From Phascolarctobacterium succinatutens CAG:287 (GTDB taxonomy: Bacteria; Bacillota; Negativicutes; Acidaminococcales; Acidaminococcaceae): a stretch of 56,105 bases of DNA. A program made the position numbers and the translations under genes. The DNA lies in contig NZ_FR892812.1 in assembly GCF_000434895.1 (NCBI RefSeq), positions 1 through 56,105 of the forward strand. The letters run 5' to 3'. Each line of letters begins with the position of its first letter. The stretch's first letter is position 1. Below the pieces are notes generated by a model that did no database searches, was not told the DNA's origin, and saw only the letters and a list, made by a program, of their open reading frames with translations. Below, piece by piece: positions 24,762 to 33,254 of this stretch.

Positions 24762-25071
24762 ACTGATAACCCCCTAAAAAACTCATTACTGCTTGTATAT
24801 TATAGCATATGAAATATAGCTTGCGTCATTGTAATTGCATTTTTAACATTAACTTCACAAAATAGATAACTACTATCCATTACCTATATTATAATATGCT
24901 GTTTCAGCTTTTCTGTAAAGTATGCACAAAAAAGTGCTTCAGTTACCAAAAGGTTACTGAACATTCTTAAGCATAAGCACAAAATAACCGCTCAGCTTTT
25001 ATACTGGCGGTTATCTTAGCTATCGAACAATTCGACACGCATAAACTCGTTATATTATTACAAAGTCTTGC
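24762..25071 (-). other. Intergenic region with two tandem minus-strand hairpins
   Basis: Minus-strand hairpins at 24984-25014 (ATAACCGC/GCGGTTAT then TTTTG) and 24924-24961 (TTCAGTAACC-TTTT-GGTAACTGAA then GCACTTTTTTGTGC) lie downstream of the gene ending at 25072 and probably terminate it twice. A TATAATA-like -10 for the DUF2156 gene is plausible near 24892. Nothing coding is visible. Confidence 0.55.
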
Positions 25072-25578
25072 TTAATTAAACTGACACAGGCGCTTTTTGA
25101 CCTGCTCTGCCAGCAAAATACCGGCAACAGCCGTCAGCAGCTGCGGTACGCTCATCGCAAACATAACAGTCTTGCGCAGCGCAGGATTCGGCAGCGCCAA
25201 AAAGCTGACTACCACCCAGGCTGCCAGCAACATAACGATTGCCTTCGCCAACGGCGGTACACATAAAGACAGCTTGCGACTGCCCTTAAACTGACGCACA
25301 AGCAGCACAAAGATAAAATTGCCCAGCCAGATTACGGGAATCAGAAACGGCAGCAGCACCTGCCCCTGCACGTAAGCAGTCAGCGGCAGCAGAAACGCCA
25401 GCAGCAGCGCTGTCTTCAGGCCGCTCAGCTGCAGCGTCAGCACCAGCATCATATGCACCAAAGTACCGATGATAAACGTAGAAAGCAGCTGCGGCATCGG
25501 CAGCACCAGACGCAGCGATTGCAGCGCCAACGCCAAGGCCACCAGCAGCGCGCCCCGCACCAGCTTGCTGTTATTCAT
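25072..25578 (-). CDS. ECF transporter S-component-like membrane protein
   Basis: 168 residues with five or six hydrophobic segments. The N-terminus SKLVRGALLVALALALQSLRL is like S-components of energy-coupling factor vitamin transporters, followed by LVHMMLVLTLQLSGLKTALLLAFLLP. The substrate cannot be assigned. No EcfA or EcfT is nearby, so it would share an energising module encoded elsewhere. Its start overlaps the dat gene end by 8 bases, implying translation coupling and a possible link to an amino-acid or B6-related substrate. Confidence 0.6.
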   Translation of the reverse strand: MNNSKLVRGALLVALALALQSLRLVLPMPQLLSTFIIGTLVHMMLVLTLQLSGLKTALLLAFLLPLTAYVQGQVLLPFLIPVIWLGNFIFVLLVRQFKGSRKLSLCVPPLAKAIVMLLAAWVVVSFLALPNPALRKTVMFAMSVPQLLTAVAGILLAEQVKKRLCQFN

Positions 25579-26455
25579 GCTTAGCAGGGCATTCCTTAGC
25601 TACAAATGCCATGTATGCGTCCTGCAGCTTTTGTGTCAGCTCGCCAACCTTGCCGTCAGCAACGAAGCTGCGGTCAATTTTGGTAACAGGCATAAATTCG
25701 CACCGCGGTCCGCAGAGGAAGGCTTCGTCTGCTTTGAGTGCGAAATCCTTGTCAAAGGCTCTTTCGATAATCTGCAGATCCAGGTCTTTGGACAGGCGTT
25801 CCATCAGCAGACGGCGGGTAATGTTTTTATGAATAAAGTTGTTTTCGGGATGAGTCCACAGAATGCCGTCTTTATAAATGAAGAAGCTTGCTTCCGTGCT
25901 TTCGGTAATTTTGCCGTCGCGAACAAACAGGGAATCAAAAGCATTGCCGATAACAGCCTTCTGTTTAGCCATTACCTCCGGCAGACGGTTCAGAGTATTG
26001 ATATCGCAGCGCGCCCAACGTACGTCCTCAACAGTGATAACATTTACGCCCTTAGCGCGTTTTTGTGCCAGTGCCTCGCGGTCAACCGGTACAGCATACA
26101 TAGTCAGATGCGGAATGCTCTGCTCCGGATAGGACAGGGCATAAGCACCGCTGCCACGGGTTACCTGAGTATAGATTTCGCAGTCCTGCAGACCGGTTGC
26201 GGCCAGCAGGCTTTCATGGAACTCTACCAGCTCTTCAATCATGTAAACGCCGGGGATTTTTACTGCGATTACGGAATCAAATAAATTGTTCATATGCGGC
26301 AGCAAAGCAAAGCAACGGCCGTTATAAACCGGTACAATTTCAAAAACACCATCGCCGAAATTATGGCCACGGTCGTTGACGTCAATAAACGCTTCAGCTT
26401 CCGGCATAATCTCGCCATCTACCAAAACTAATTTTTCTTGTTGATTTTCGTTCAT
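25571..26455 (-). CDS. Class IV PLP aminotransferase, D-amino-acid transaminase-like
   Basis: 294 residues from ATG at 26455, preceded by GGAGGAATAAAG. The fold-type IV features are DRGHNFGDGVFE, the segment RCDINTLNRLPEVMAKQKA carrying the PLP lysine region, and ITESTEASFFIYKDG. The DI.TLN.LP.V.AKQ motif resembles D-alanine aminotransferase (Dat) more than branched-chain IlvE. Dat makes D-glutamate or D-alanine for peptidoglycan or degrades D-amino acids. IlvE remains possible. Leads a two-gene operon with the ECF-like protein. Confidence 0.82.
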   Translation of the reverse strand: MNENQQEKLVLVDGEIMPEAEAFIDVNDRGHNFGDGVFEIVPVYNGRCFALLPHMNNLFDSVIAVKIPGVYMIEELVEFHESLLAATGLQDCEIYTQVTRGSGAYALSYPEQSIPHLTMYAVPVDREALAQKRAKGVNVITVEDVRWARCDINTLNRLPEVMAKQKAVIGNAFDSLFVRDGKITESTEASFFIYKDGILWTHPENNFIHKNITRRLLMERLSKDLDLQIIERAFDKDFALKADEAFLCGPRCEFMPVTKIDRSFVADGKVGELTQKLQDAYMAFVAKECPAKHE

Positions 26456-26662
26456 CTTTATTCCTCCAAATGCGATTGTCACAATAAATTAACATAATAA
26501 AGCATTATTTATGCAATAATTCCAGTCAAAAATATTGTATAATATATATTGAGATTATTTGTTTTGCAGTCTGCAGGGCTTGTAAAAAGCTAATGACTAC
26601 ATTGCAATTATTATACACCATTTAAAGCCACTTTGGCAAAAAATATCGCAAAGGAGATTCCC

Positions 26663-28966
26663 ATGACTCATCTGCCTACTATTATTAATGATTTAGCAAT
26701 GATTTTGCTTGTAGCCGGCGTCACGACTATTCTTTTCAAAAAAATCAATCAGCCGTTGGTGCTTGGTTACATTGTTGCCGGCTTCATCACCGGTCCGCAC
26801 TTCAACTTCTTCCCGACGATTACCGATAAAGCCAACGTCCACGCCTGGTCCGAAATCGGCGTTATCTTCCTGCTGTTCGCGCTGGGACTGGAGTTCAGCT
26901 TTTACAAGCTGAAAAGCGTAGGCAGTACAGCCTTCATCGCCACTGCGGTAGAAATAGGAGGCATGCTGGCCGTTGGCTACTTCGCCGGTACGCTGCTGGG
27001 CTGGAATCATATGGACAGTCTCTTTTTAGGCGGTATGCTTTCTATGTCCTCCACTACAATTATCATCAAGGCCTTTGATGACTTAAAGCTCAGAGCGCAG
27101 CGCTTTACGGAAATCGTTTTCGGCGTACTGATTATTGAAGATATCGCCGGTATCGTGATGATGGTGCTGCTTGCAACCATGGCTGTAGCCAGCGCAGATG
27201 TTTCCACGATGGAGCTGCTGCTCAGCATCGGACGCTTGATTTTCTTCCTCGTTTTATGGTTTGTTCTGGGTATGTACCTTGTCCCCAGCTTCTTTAAATG
27301 GGCTAAACAGCTGATGAACGAAGAAACTCTGGTTGTTGTTTCCATCGGCCTGTGCCTTGGTATGGTAGTGCTGGCAACTCAGCTCGGCTTCTCCTCCGCT
27401 TTGGGTGCATTCATCATGGGCTCCTTGATTGCCGAAGCGCCTAACGCAGAAAAAATCGAGCACCTTGTTGCTCCTATCAAGGATTTGTTCGGCGCCGTCT
27501 TTTTCGTATCCGTCGGCATGATGGTAGATCCCGCTATCCTGCTGGAGCAGGCACTGCCTATTTTCGTGCTGGTAGTAGCAACAATTATCGGCAAGCTGAT
27601 TTTCTCCACCGGCGGCGTGCTGGCCTCCGGCCAGAGCCTCAACACCTCTGTACACTGCGGCTTCAGCCTGGCACAGATCGGTGAATTCTCCTTTATTATC
27701 GCTTCCCTCGGCATGAGCCTCGGCGTAATCAGCAGCTTTTTATATCCGATTATCGTAGCGGTATCCGTAATCACTACCTTTACCACACCCTTCTGCATCA
27801 TGGCAGCCGAGCCCTTTTACCAGCTGGTGCTGAAGCTACTGCCGCCTCAGGCTAAAAGCTGGCTTGACCGTTACACCGGCACCAATACTGACGATGACAA
27901 GGATCAGGACTGGAAGAATCTGCTGACAGGTTACACCATGCGTATGCTGATTTTCATCACCCTGCTGGCAGCCATTGCCTTGGGTGCGGAATATTATCTG
28001 CTGCCTTATTTGAGCAACACCTTAAAACTGCCGTACAGCAGACTGCTGACCGCCGCTGCCACCTTTATCATCATGTCACCGATTTTGCGTGCTGTGCTCG
28101 TCAACCGCGCCGGTAATGGTGATTTATTCTCCAAGCTCTGGTTTAAAAAGCGTGCTAACCATCTGCCGCTGATGTTCCTGGTATTCGGCAAGCTGCTTGT
28201 AGCATCTGCTTCGCTGTACTTCATCTTCCACACTCTGTTGAATCTGCACGGCTTCCTGGCCTGCGTTTCTGTCCTGCTGGCAGCGTACTTCATCTCCTCC
28301 TCCGACTGGCTGATGAGCGAATATCTGCGCATCGAATCACGCTTTTTGGTAAACCTAAACGAAAAGCACATGCGCAAGCATCGTGAAAGTGCTCCCGATG
28401 ACAGCCGTACCTGGTTCGACGAGGATTTGCAGCTAGTTTATTACGATTTGCAAAACGACTCCTCTATAATCGGCAAAACTCTGCGCAGTCTTGGTTTCCG
28501 TGAAAGCTATGGCTGCAACGTTCTGCAGCTTTTGGGCAGCAACCGCACTGTTGATATGCCCGGCGGTGAGCAGGTAGTCGAGCAGGGAGATAAGCTGCTG
28601 CTCATCGGCACCGCCAGCCAGCTGCAGGTTTTTGATGCTGCTGTAAGGCAGCGCAGCTTAGGCCTGGAACGCTGCGATTTGCCGCAAAGCCTGCGTGAAT
28701 TCATGCTGGATAACCACCAAAATAAACCGGAACAGCAATTCCTCTCACTGGCGATTACTATCGACAAGCATTCGCCTATTTTGGGAACCTCACTGAAGGC
28801 TGCGGATTTGCGCAACAAGTGGAGCTGTCTTGTTGTCGGTCTGGAGCGTGGCGCCTTTACGATTACCAACCCCCACGTTTCACTTGTTTTCGAAGAAAAC
28901 GACCTGCTCTGGGTATTGGGCAAGCAAAAGATGATGAACACTTTAATCAGAGAAGAAATTCTGTAA
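26663..28966 (+). CDS. Kef/CPA2-type cation:proton antiporter with C-terminal RCK_C (TrkA-C) domains
   Basis: 767 residues from ATG at 26663 with AAAGGAG six bases before it. The first about 390 residues hold 12-13 membrane helices with CPA2 landmarks: LGYIVAGFITGPHF, LLFALGLEFSF, SMSSTTIIIKAF and LGAFIMGSLIAEAPNAE. A second hydrophobic block of about four helices follows (residues about 430-550). Two TrkA-C type domains end the protein (VYYDLQNDSSIIGKTLRSLG and LAITIDKHSPILGTSLKAAD). It exchanges K+ or Na+ for H+ at the inner membrane, gated by the cytosolic domains. The extra helix block makes it longer than E. coli KefB/C. Stands alone with its own terminator. Confidence 0.9.
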   Translation: MTHLPTIINDLAMILLVAGVTTILFKKINQPLVLGYIVAGFITGPHFNFFPTITDKANVHAWSEIGVIFLLFALGLEFSFYKLKSVGSTAFIATAVEIGGMLAVGYFAGTLLGWNHMDSLFLGGMLSMSSTTIIIKAFDDLKLRAQRFTEIVFGVLIIEDIAGIVMMVLLATMAVASADVSTMELLLSIGRLIFFLVLWFVLGMYLVPSFFKWAKQLMNEETLVVVSIGLCLGMVVLATQLGFSSALGAFIMGSLIAEAPNAEKIEHLVAPIKDLFGAVFFVSVGMMVDPAILLEQALPIFVLVVATIIGKLIFSTGGVLASGQSLNTSVHCGFSLAQIGEFSFIIASLGMSLGVISSFLYPIIVAVSVITTFTTPFCIMAAEPFYQLVLKLLPPQAKSWLDRYTGTNTDDDKDQDWKNLLTGYTMRMLIFITLLAAIALGAEYYLLPYLSNTLKLPYSRLLTAAATFIIMSPILRAVLVNRAGNGDLFSKLWFKKRANHLPLMFLVFGKLLVASASLYFIFHTLLNLHGFLACVSVLLAAYFISSSDWLMSEYLRIESRFLVNLNEKHMRKHRESAPDDSRTWFDEDLQLVYYDLQNDSSIIGKTLRSLGFRESYGCNVLQLLGSNRTVDMPGGEQVVEQGDKLLLIGTASQLQVFDAAVRQRSLGLERCDLPQSLREFMLDNHQNKPEQQFLSLAITIDKHSPILGTSLKAADLRNKWSCLVVGLERGAFTITNPHVSLVFEENDLLWVLGKQKMMNTLIREEIL

Positions 28967-28995
28967 TACCGTTTTACAGTATATCTGTATATATT

Positions 28996-29022
28996 AAGCC
29001 GCTGCTTTTCGCAGCGGCTTTT
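28996..29022 (+). terminator. Terminator of the antiporter gene
   Basis: AAGCCGCTGC-TTTTC-GCAGCGGCTT followed by a T run; it abuts the stop codon of convergent pilT. Confidence 0.88.
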
Positions 29023-30009
29023 TTATGCGATTATTCCACGCAGCTGCAAGGCCTTCACTGCGTCCTCCATCGTCTGCATGCCGTAGCGCGCGCCGGTCTG
29101 CAAATAGGACTGCAGCTGGTGCGTACGCCCCTCACGAATAAGATTGCGCATGGCAGGCGTTGCAACGAGCACCTCAAAGGCTGCTGCTCTGCCTGCTCTG
29201 TCGCAACGGGGCAAAAGCCTCTGGCAGCAAATTCCCAGCAGGCAGTCTGCCAGCTGCGTACACACATGCTGTCTGTCCGGCAGCACGTCAAGAATGCGGT
29301 TCACCGTACCGGCAGCATCCTGCGTGTGCAGCGTTGCCAAAACAAGATGACCTGTTTCCGCCGCCGTCAGCGCTATACCGATTGTTTCTGCATCTCTGAG
29401 CTCACCTACTAAAATAACATCCGGGTCCTGCCTGAGCGCGCTGCGCAGACCGCTGGCAAAGCTCCTTGTGTCGCGCCCTACCTCGCGCTGGTTAATCAGC
29501 GCCAGGCCAGCAGGATAAACATATTCTATCGGGTCCTCCAGCGTCATGATATGCACAGCGCGCGTTTGATTTATCTGCTGTACCAGCGAAGCAAGCGTTG
29601 TGCTTTTGCCGCTTCCTGTGGCACCTGTAACGAGCAGCAGACCGCTGCTGCTGCCCGCAAGCTGGCTGACAATTTGCGGCAGGCCCAGGCTGCGGCAGTC
29701 AGGAATTTCGTGCGGCAGCAGGCGAATTGCCGCTGCATAGCCATTGCCAAGACGATATACATTAAGGCGGCAGCGCTTCTGCGTACTGTCGCTAAAAGCT
29801 GTATCCACCTCGCCATTTTGCAATAGCTGTCGCTTTTCCTGCTCCGGCAGTAAGGCAAGTAATGCTACCTCCAGCTTTTCCCGTGAAATCACTGTGTTTG
29901 CTAAAGACTGCAGACTTCCGTCCAAGCGCACCATCGGCACACTCGCAGGCGTAAGATGTAAGTCACTGGCTCCCATTCTGCGTGCCTGCACAACAAGCTC
30001 ATCAAGCAT
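29023..30009 (-). CDS. pilT: Type IV pilus retraction-type ATPase PilT
   Basis: 328 residues from ATG at 30009 after GGGGAGG. Walker A GATGSGKSTTLASLV, the Asp box MTLEDPIEYVY, Walker B DPDVILVGELRDAET and the His box TGHLVLATLHTQDA are complete. The N-terminal PAS-like domain starts VVQARRMGASDLHLTPASVP. Order and length fit PilT, which depolymerises pili. Overlaps the end of pilB by eight bases. Confidence 0.9.
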   Translation of the reverse strand: MLDELVVQARRMGASDLHLTPASVPMVRLDGSLQSLANTVISREKLEVALLALLPEQEKRQLLQNGEVDTAFSDSTQKRCRLNVYRLGNGYAAAIRLLPHEIPDCRSLGLPQIVSQLAGSSSGLLLVTGATGSGKSTTLASLVQQINQTRAVHIMTLEDPIEYVYPAGLALINQREVGRDTRSFASGLRSALRQDPDVILVGELRDAETIGIALTAAETGHLVLATLHTQDAAGTVNRILDVLPDRQHVCTQLADCLLGICCQRLLPRCDRAGRAAAFEVLVATPAMRNLIREGRTHQLQSYLQTGARYGMQTMEDAVKALQLRGIIA

Positions 30010-31180
30010 AAGCTGCCTCCCCGGTGATACCGACGCGCCACAATTCTTCAACAGTTGTTGCCCCCTGCAGTACCTTCGCTACTCCGTCTGCATATAGACT
30101 GCGCCACCCCTGCCTGCGCGCCTCCTGCAAAAGCTCTGCTTCATCAGCGCCGTTCAGCAAAAGCTGCTGCATGCGTTTATCCACCGTAACCAGCTCATGC
30201 AGCGCTAAACGCCCCTGATAGCCTGTACCATGACAATGCTCGCAACCATGGGCCTGCACCACCTCCAGCCTTTCATCCGCCCTGCGCCCCAGGTACTGCA
30301 GCTCCGCTGCAGTTGCGAAGCGCCGCTCGCCGCAAAAGCGGCAGGGGCGGCGCAGCAAACGCTGTGCCAGCACTCCGCGCAGTGCAGCCGCCAGCAGATA
30401 ATCGGCAATCCCCATATCCAGCAGACGATAAACTGCCCCGATAGCATCATTCGTATGCAGCGTACTCAGTACTAAATGTCCGGTCAGCGCCGCATGTACC
30501 GCCATCGCCGCCGTTTCCTCATCCCTGATTTCGCCAAGCATAATCACATCCGGGTCCTGACGTACAATAGAACGCAAGCCTGCGGCAAAGGTAAGTCCGC
30601 TTCTGCGATTTACGGCCACCTGATTAATCCCCGCCAGCTTATATTCCACCGGATCCTCCAAGGTGATAATATTATTGGCCGCCGCATCAAGCTCCTGCAG
30701 CGTCGCATAAAGCGTTGTCGTTTTGCCGCTGCCCGTAGGCCCGGTCAAAAGCACCAAGCCATTTGGCTGATGAAAAAGCTGGCGGTAGCGTTGTAAATTG
30801 CTATCGCTGAACTGCAGCTGCTCCAGCGATAGAAGATTATCCTGTCGCTGCAAAAAGCGTATTGCCAGCTTTTCGCCGTTGACGGTCGGCAGGCTGGACA
30901 GACGCAAATCAACCTCAGTGTCGATATATTTAAGGAGCATGCGTCCGTCCTGCGGCACTCTTTTTTCAGCAATATCCATGCCGCTCCACACCTTTAGCTG
31001 CGTCAGCAGCGTGCTTTGCTGGGCGCGTGGCAGCACGCACAGCTGCTGCAGCAGGCCATCTACACGAATGCGCACGCGCACTCCCTGTTCATCAGGCTCG
31101 ATATGCATATCACTCGCCCCCTGCGCCAGGGCCAGGTGCAGTAAATCCTCTGCCAGTTTATTATTACGTAAGCCTTCCAT
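30002..31180 (-). CDS. pilB: PilB/GspE-type assembly ATPase, short form
   Basis: 392 residues: shorter than typical PilB/GspE (about 550) because the N-terminal MshEN domain is absent. The core is intact: ASDMHIEPDEQGVRVRIRVDG, Walker A GPTGSGKTTTLYATL, ITLEDPVEY, Walker B VIMLGEIRDEET, TGHLVLSTLHTNDA. The zinc-binding CRFCGERR...CEHCHGTGY region specific to extension ATPases is also present. It powers pilus or pseudopilus assembly. First of a two-gene operon with pilT; the divergent neighbour is a secretin. Confidence 0.9.
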   Translation of the reverse strand: MEGLRNNKLAEDLLHLALAQGASDMHIEPDEQGVRVRIRVDGLLQQLCVLPRAQQSTLLTQLKVWSGMDIAEKRVPQDGRMLLKYIDTEVDLRLSSLPTVNGEKLAIRFLQRQDNLLSLEQLQFSDSNLQRYRQLFHQPNGLVLLTGPTGSGKTTTLYATLQELDAAANNIITLEDPVEYKLAGINQVAVNRRSGLTFAAGLRSIVRQDPDVIMLGEIRDEETAAMAVHAALTGHLVLSTLHTNDAIGAVYRLLDMGIADYLLAAALRGVLAQRLLRRPCRFCGERRFATAAELQYLGRRADERLEVVQAHGCEHCHGTGYQGRLALHELVTVDKRMQQLLLNGADEAELLQEARRQGWRSLYADGVAKVLQGATTVEELWRVGITGEAAYA

Positions 31181-31377
31181 TGCATCACCTCATTTTTCTT
31201 ATGTTGAATTTTATTGTAGCACAAAAAAAGCGAAATGCAATATGACAATTTTAAATTTTCTCTATTTTCACAATTTTCTCTTGAAATTATTTCCTGCCTG
31301 CGTTACAATGAAACATGAATTTTATTAAACGCAATCGTTATCTTTTTCTTAACAGATAACACCGAAAGGAGCTCATT

Positions 31378-32460
31378 ATGCTAAAACGCTTTTTCCCGTT
31401 AATACTCAGCAGTCTGCTGCTCACTTTAACTATTCCCTGCAACGCCCAAAGCACTCTCATCAATCCCTTTGTGCCCTCTCCCGCCGCCACAATAAGCAAA
31501 CCACCTGCAGCAAACATTCCCGCAGCACCACCGCCAGTCTGCGAACGACTGGCCTGCTATCCCCTGAGCTATGCCAGAGCCAAGGACGTGCAGGAAGCGT
31601 TGACGCCACACTTCGGCACCAAGCTAGGGCTGGATACTATCACCAACAGCCTCATCCTTTTGGGAGATGAGCAAAACCACGCACGCTTAAGGCAGCTGCT
31701 GCCCAAGCTGGATATAGCAACAAGACAGGTAACGCTGGAAGCCAAAATCATTGCCGTCAGCCGCGAGGACAGTAAAAACCTGGGCGTGCGCTGGGACTGG
31801 GATACTATTCCCCAGCGCGCGCAGGAAACGAACAATGGTGACAGCGACAGCAGCAATTATGACGGCAGCTTCAAATTTTGGCGTGGCTTTTCCTTCCGCT
31901 TCAACGCTACGCTAAACGCTCTCATCAATAGCGGTAAGGCGCGCATTTTAGCAACGCCGCGCATCATCACCATCCCCGGCAAGGAGGCCAGCATTTTTAT
32001 CGGTGACCATATCCCTGTGCAGACCGAAAAGCACGACAGCAGCGGCAGCTACACGGCAACAGAATACCTGGACGCGGGCATCAAGCTGCAATACGCGCCT
32101 ATCATCAGCGAAGACGGCAAAATGGTGACCGCCAGCGTCCACACCGAGGTGAGCACGCCTGTGCTTATCAGCGAGCTGAAAAATTACCGCATCACCAGTC
32201 GTACTGCTGACACCAACGTGCGCATGTACAGCGGCGAAACGCTGGTTATCGGCGGATTGATCAGCGAGGAACAGCAGCGTACTATGCAGAAGGTGCCCTT
32301 TTTGAGCAAGATTCCTCTGTTGGGCGAGCTGTTTAAAAACCGTTCACGTTCGCACAGCAAGACGGAGGTTCTGCTGCTTTTAACGCCGCACATTACGGAA
32401 GCAGGCGCTTCGCCGGCGATTTATAACGAGGGGCTGAAGAAGGAGGAAGGGAACAACTAA
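31378..32460 (+). CDS. Short secretin (PilQ/GspD family)
   Basis: 360 residues with a signal peptide (cleavage near CNAQS), a Pro-rich linker and one N-domain (YPLSYARAKDVQEALTPHFG...ITNSLILLGDE). The secretin domain follows: TLEAKIIAVSREDSKNLGVRW, ARILATPRIITIPGKEASIFIG, GIKLQYAPII, SGETLVIGGLISEEQ and KVPFLSKIPLLGELFK. Secretins form the outer-membrane channel for type IV pili or type II secretion. Only one N-domain is present, a compact form. AAAGGAG precedes the ATG. Prepilin, platform PilC and PilMNOP genes are not in the window. Confidence 0.9.
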   Translation: MLKRFFPLILSSLLLTLTIPCNAQSTLINPFVPSPAATISKPPAANIPAAPPPVCERLACYPLSYARAKDVQEALTPHFGTKLGLDTITNSLILLGDEQNHARLRQLLPKLDIATRQVTLEAKIIAVSREDSKNLGVRWDWDTIPQRAQETNNGDSDSSNYDGSFKFWRGFSFRFNATLNALINSGKARILATPRIITIPGKEASIFIGDHIPVQTEKHDSSGSYTATEYLDAGIKLQYAPIISEDGKMVTASVHTEVSTPVLISELKNYRITSRTADTNVRMYSGETLVIGGLISEEQQRTMQKVPFLSKIPLLGELFKNRSRSHSKTEVLLLLTPHITEAGASPAIYNEGLKKEEGNN

Positions 32461-32536
32461 CTAATATAGATAAAACTATACTGCTGTATATTTTAAAGGT
32501 GATTATGATAAAATTACAACAGAGGAGGGTATTGCA

Positions 32537-32548
32537 ATGACAAAATAA
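32537..32548 (+). other. Three-codon mini-ORF with strong ribosome site before a terminator
   Basis: AGAGGAGGG is followed by ATG ACA AAA TAA and then, 10 bases on, a strong terminator. It may be the truncated start of a lost gene or a leader relic. Confidence 0.3.
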
Positions 32549-32558
32549 AATTGATATT

Positions 32559-32582
32559 AGACCGCCGTTGGCGGTCTTTTTT
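32559..32582 (+). terminator. Terminator
   Basis: AGACCGCC-GTT-GGCGGTCT followed by TTTTTT, about 100 bases after the secretin stop; similar in sequence to the terminator at 2792. Confidence 0.88.
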
Positions 32583-32681
32583 GTATAAGCGTGTTTTAAA
32601 TGTTGCTTGTTTGACACTTCCTGTGCAAAAAAACTGTAAGCTTAGCCTTATGACGAAAAATAGCCAATGCTGTTGTGTAAT

Positions 32682-33254
32682 CTAATCAACTGCTTTCCTA
32701 TTAATAATCATTTTTATCTTTTTTTGTTTAAAAAAAAAGTCTTTATATAATGCATAGGTTAATAAACTATGATATTGCCCATTGTAATATCTATGTTTCT
32801 TCAGTTCTCCCTCCAAGCTGAAACCTGTATTTTCAACAATATGTCGTGATTTTAAATTAAATCCATATACTTCAGCATATATTTTTCTCAAACTATATCT
32901 AGAAAAGAGATAATTTATAAATAATATGCCTGCTTCCGCTATAGCATAAAGTGAATTATTATTCTCGTCACTTGAAATACTCATATAAATATATCCATTT
33001 GATGGATTATAATTATATGTATAAAGATAACCTATAACTTCTCCAGTACTACGCTTCTTAACCATAAAAAATATATGGTAATGATTCTTTAACTGCTTAT
33101 CAAAATAATCAATGTATTTTTCAAAAGAAATCAATTTCATATTTTCGCTAAAATAAGTAAGTCTATTTAAGTCTATTTCTATATTATAAATATCTCTTAT
33201 ATACTGACTTGAAAATGGTAATAGTTCACAAAATTTACCAGTAATTTTATTCAT
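32682..33254 (-). CDS. GNAT acetyltransferase of the RiPP cluster (RimJ/RimL-like)
   Basis: About 190 residues. GEVIGYLYTYNYNPSNGYIYMSI, the acetyl-CoA-side AIAEAGILFINYLFSRYSLRKIYAEV and NLKSRHIVENTGFSLEGELK are the RimJ/RimL pattern. The ATG at 33254 lies inside the last codons of the radical SAM gene (8-base overlap) with AGAGG in front, so its synthesis is coupled to the maturase. It may acetylate the precursor's lysines or N-terminus, or give self-protection. It is the last gene of the AT-rich block. Confidence 0.75.
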   Translation of the reverse strand: MNKITGKFCELLPFSSQYIRDIYNIEIDLNRLTYFSENMKLISFEKYIDYFDKQLKNHYHIFFMVKKRSTGEVIGYLYTYNYNPSNGYIYMSISSDENNNSLYAIAEAGILFINYLFSRYSLRKIYAEVYGFNLKSRHIVENTGFSLEGELKKHRYYNGQYHSLLTYALYKDFFFKQKKIKMIINRKAVD

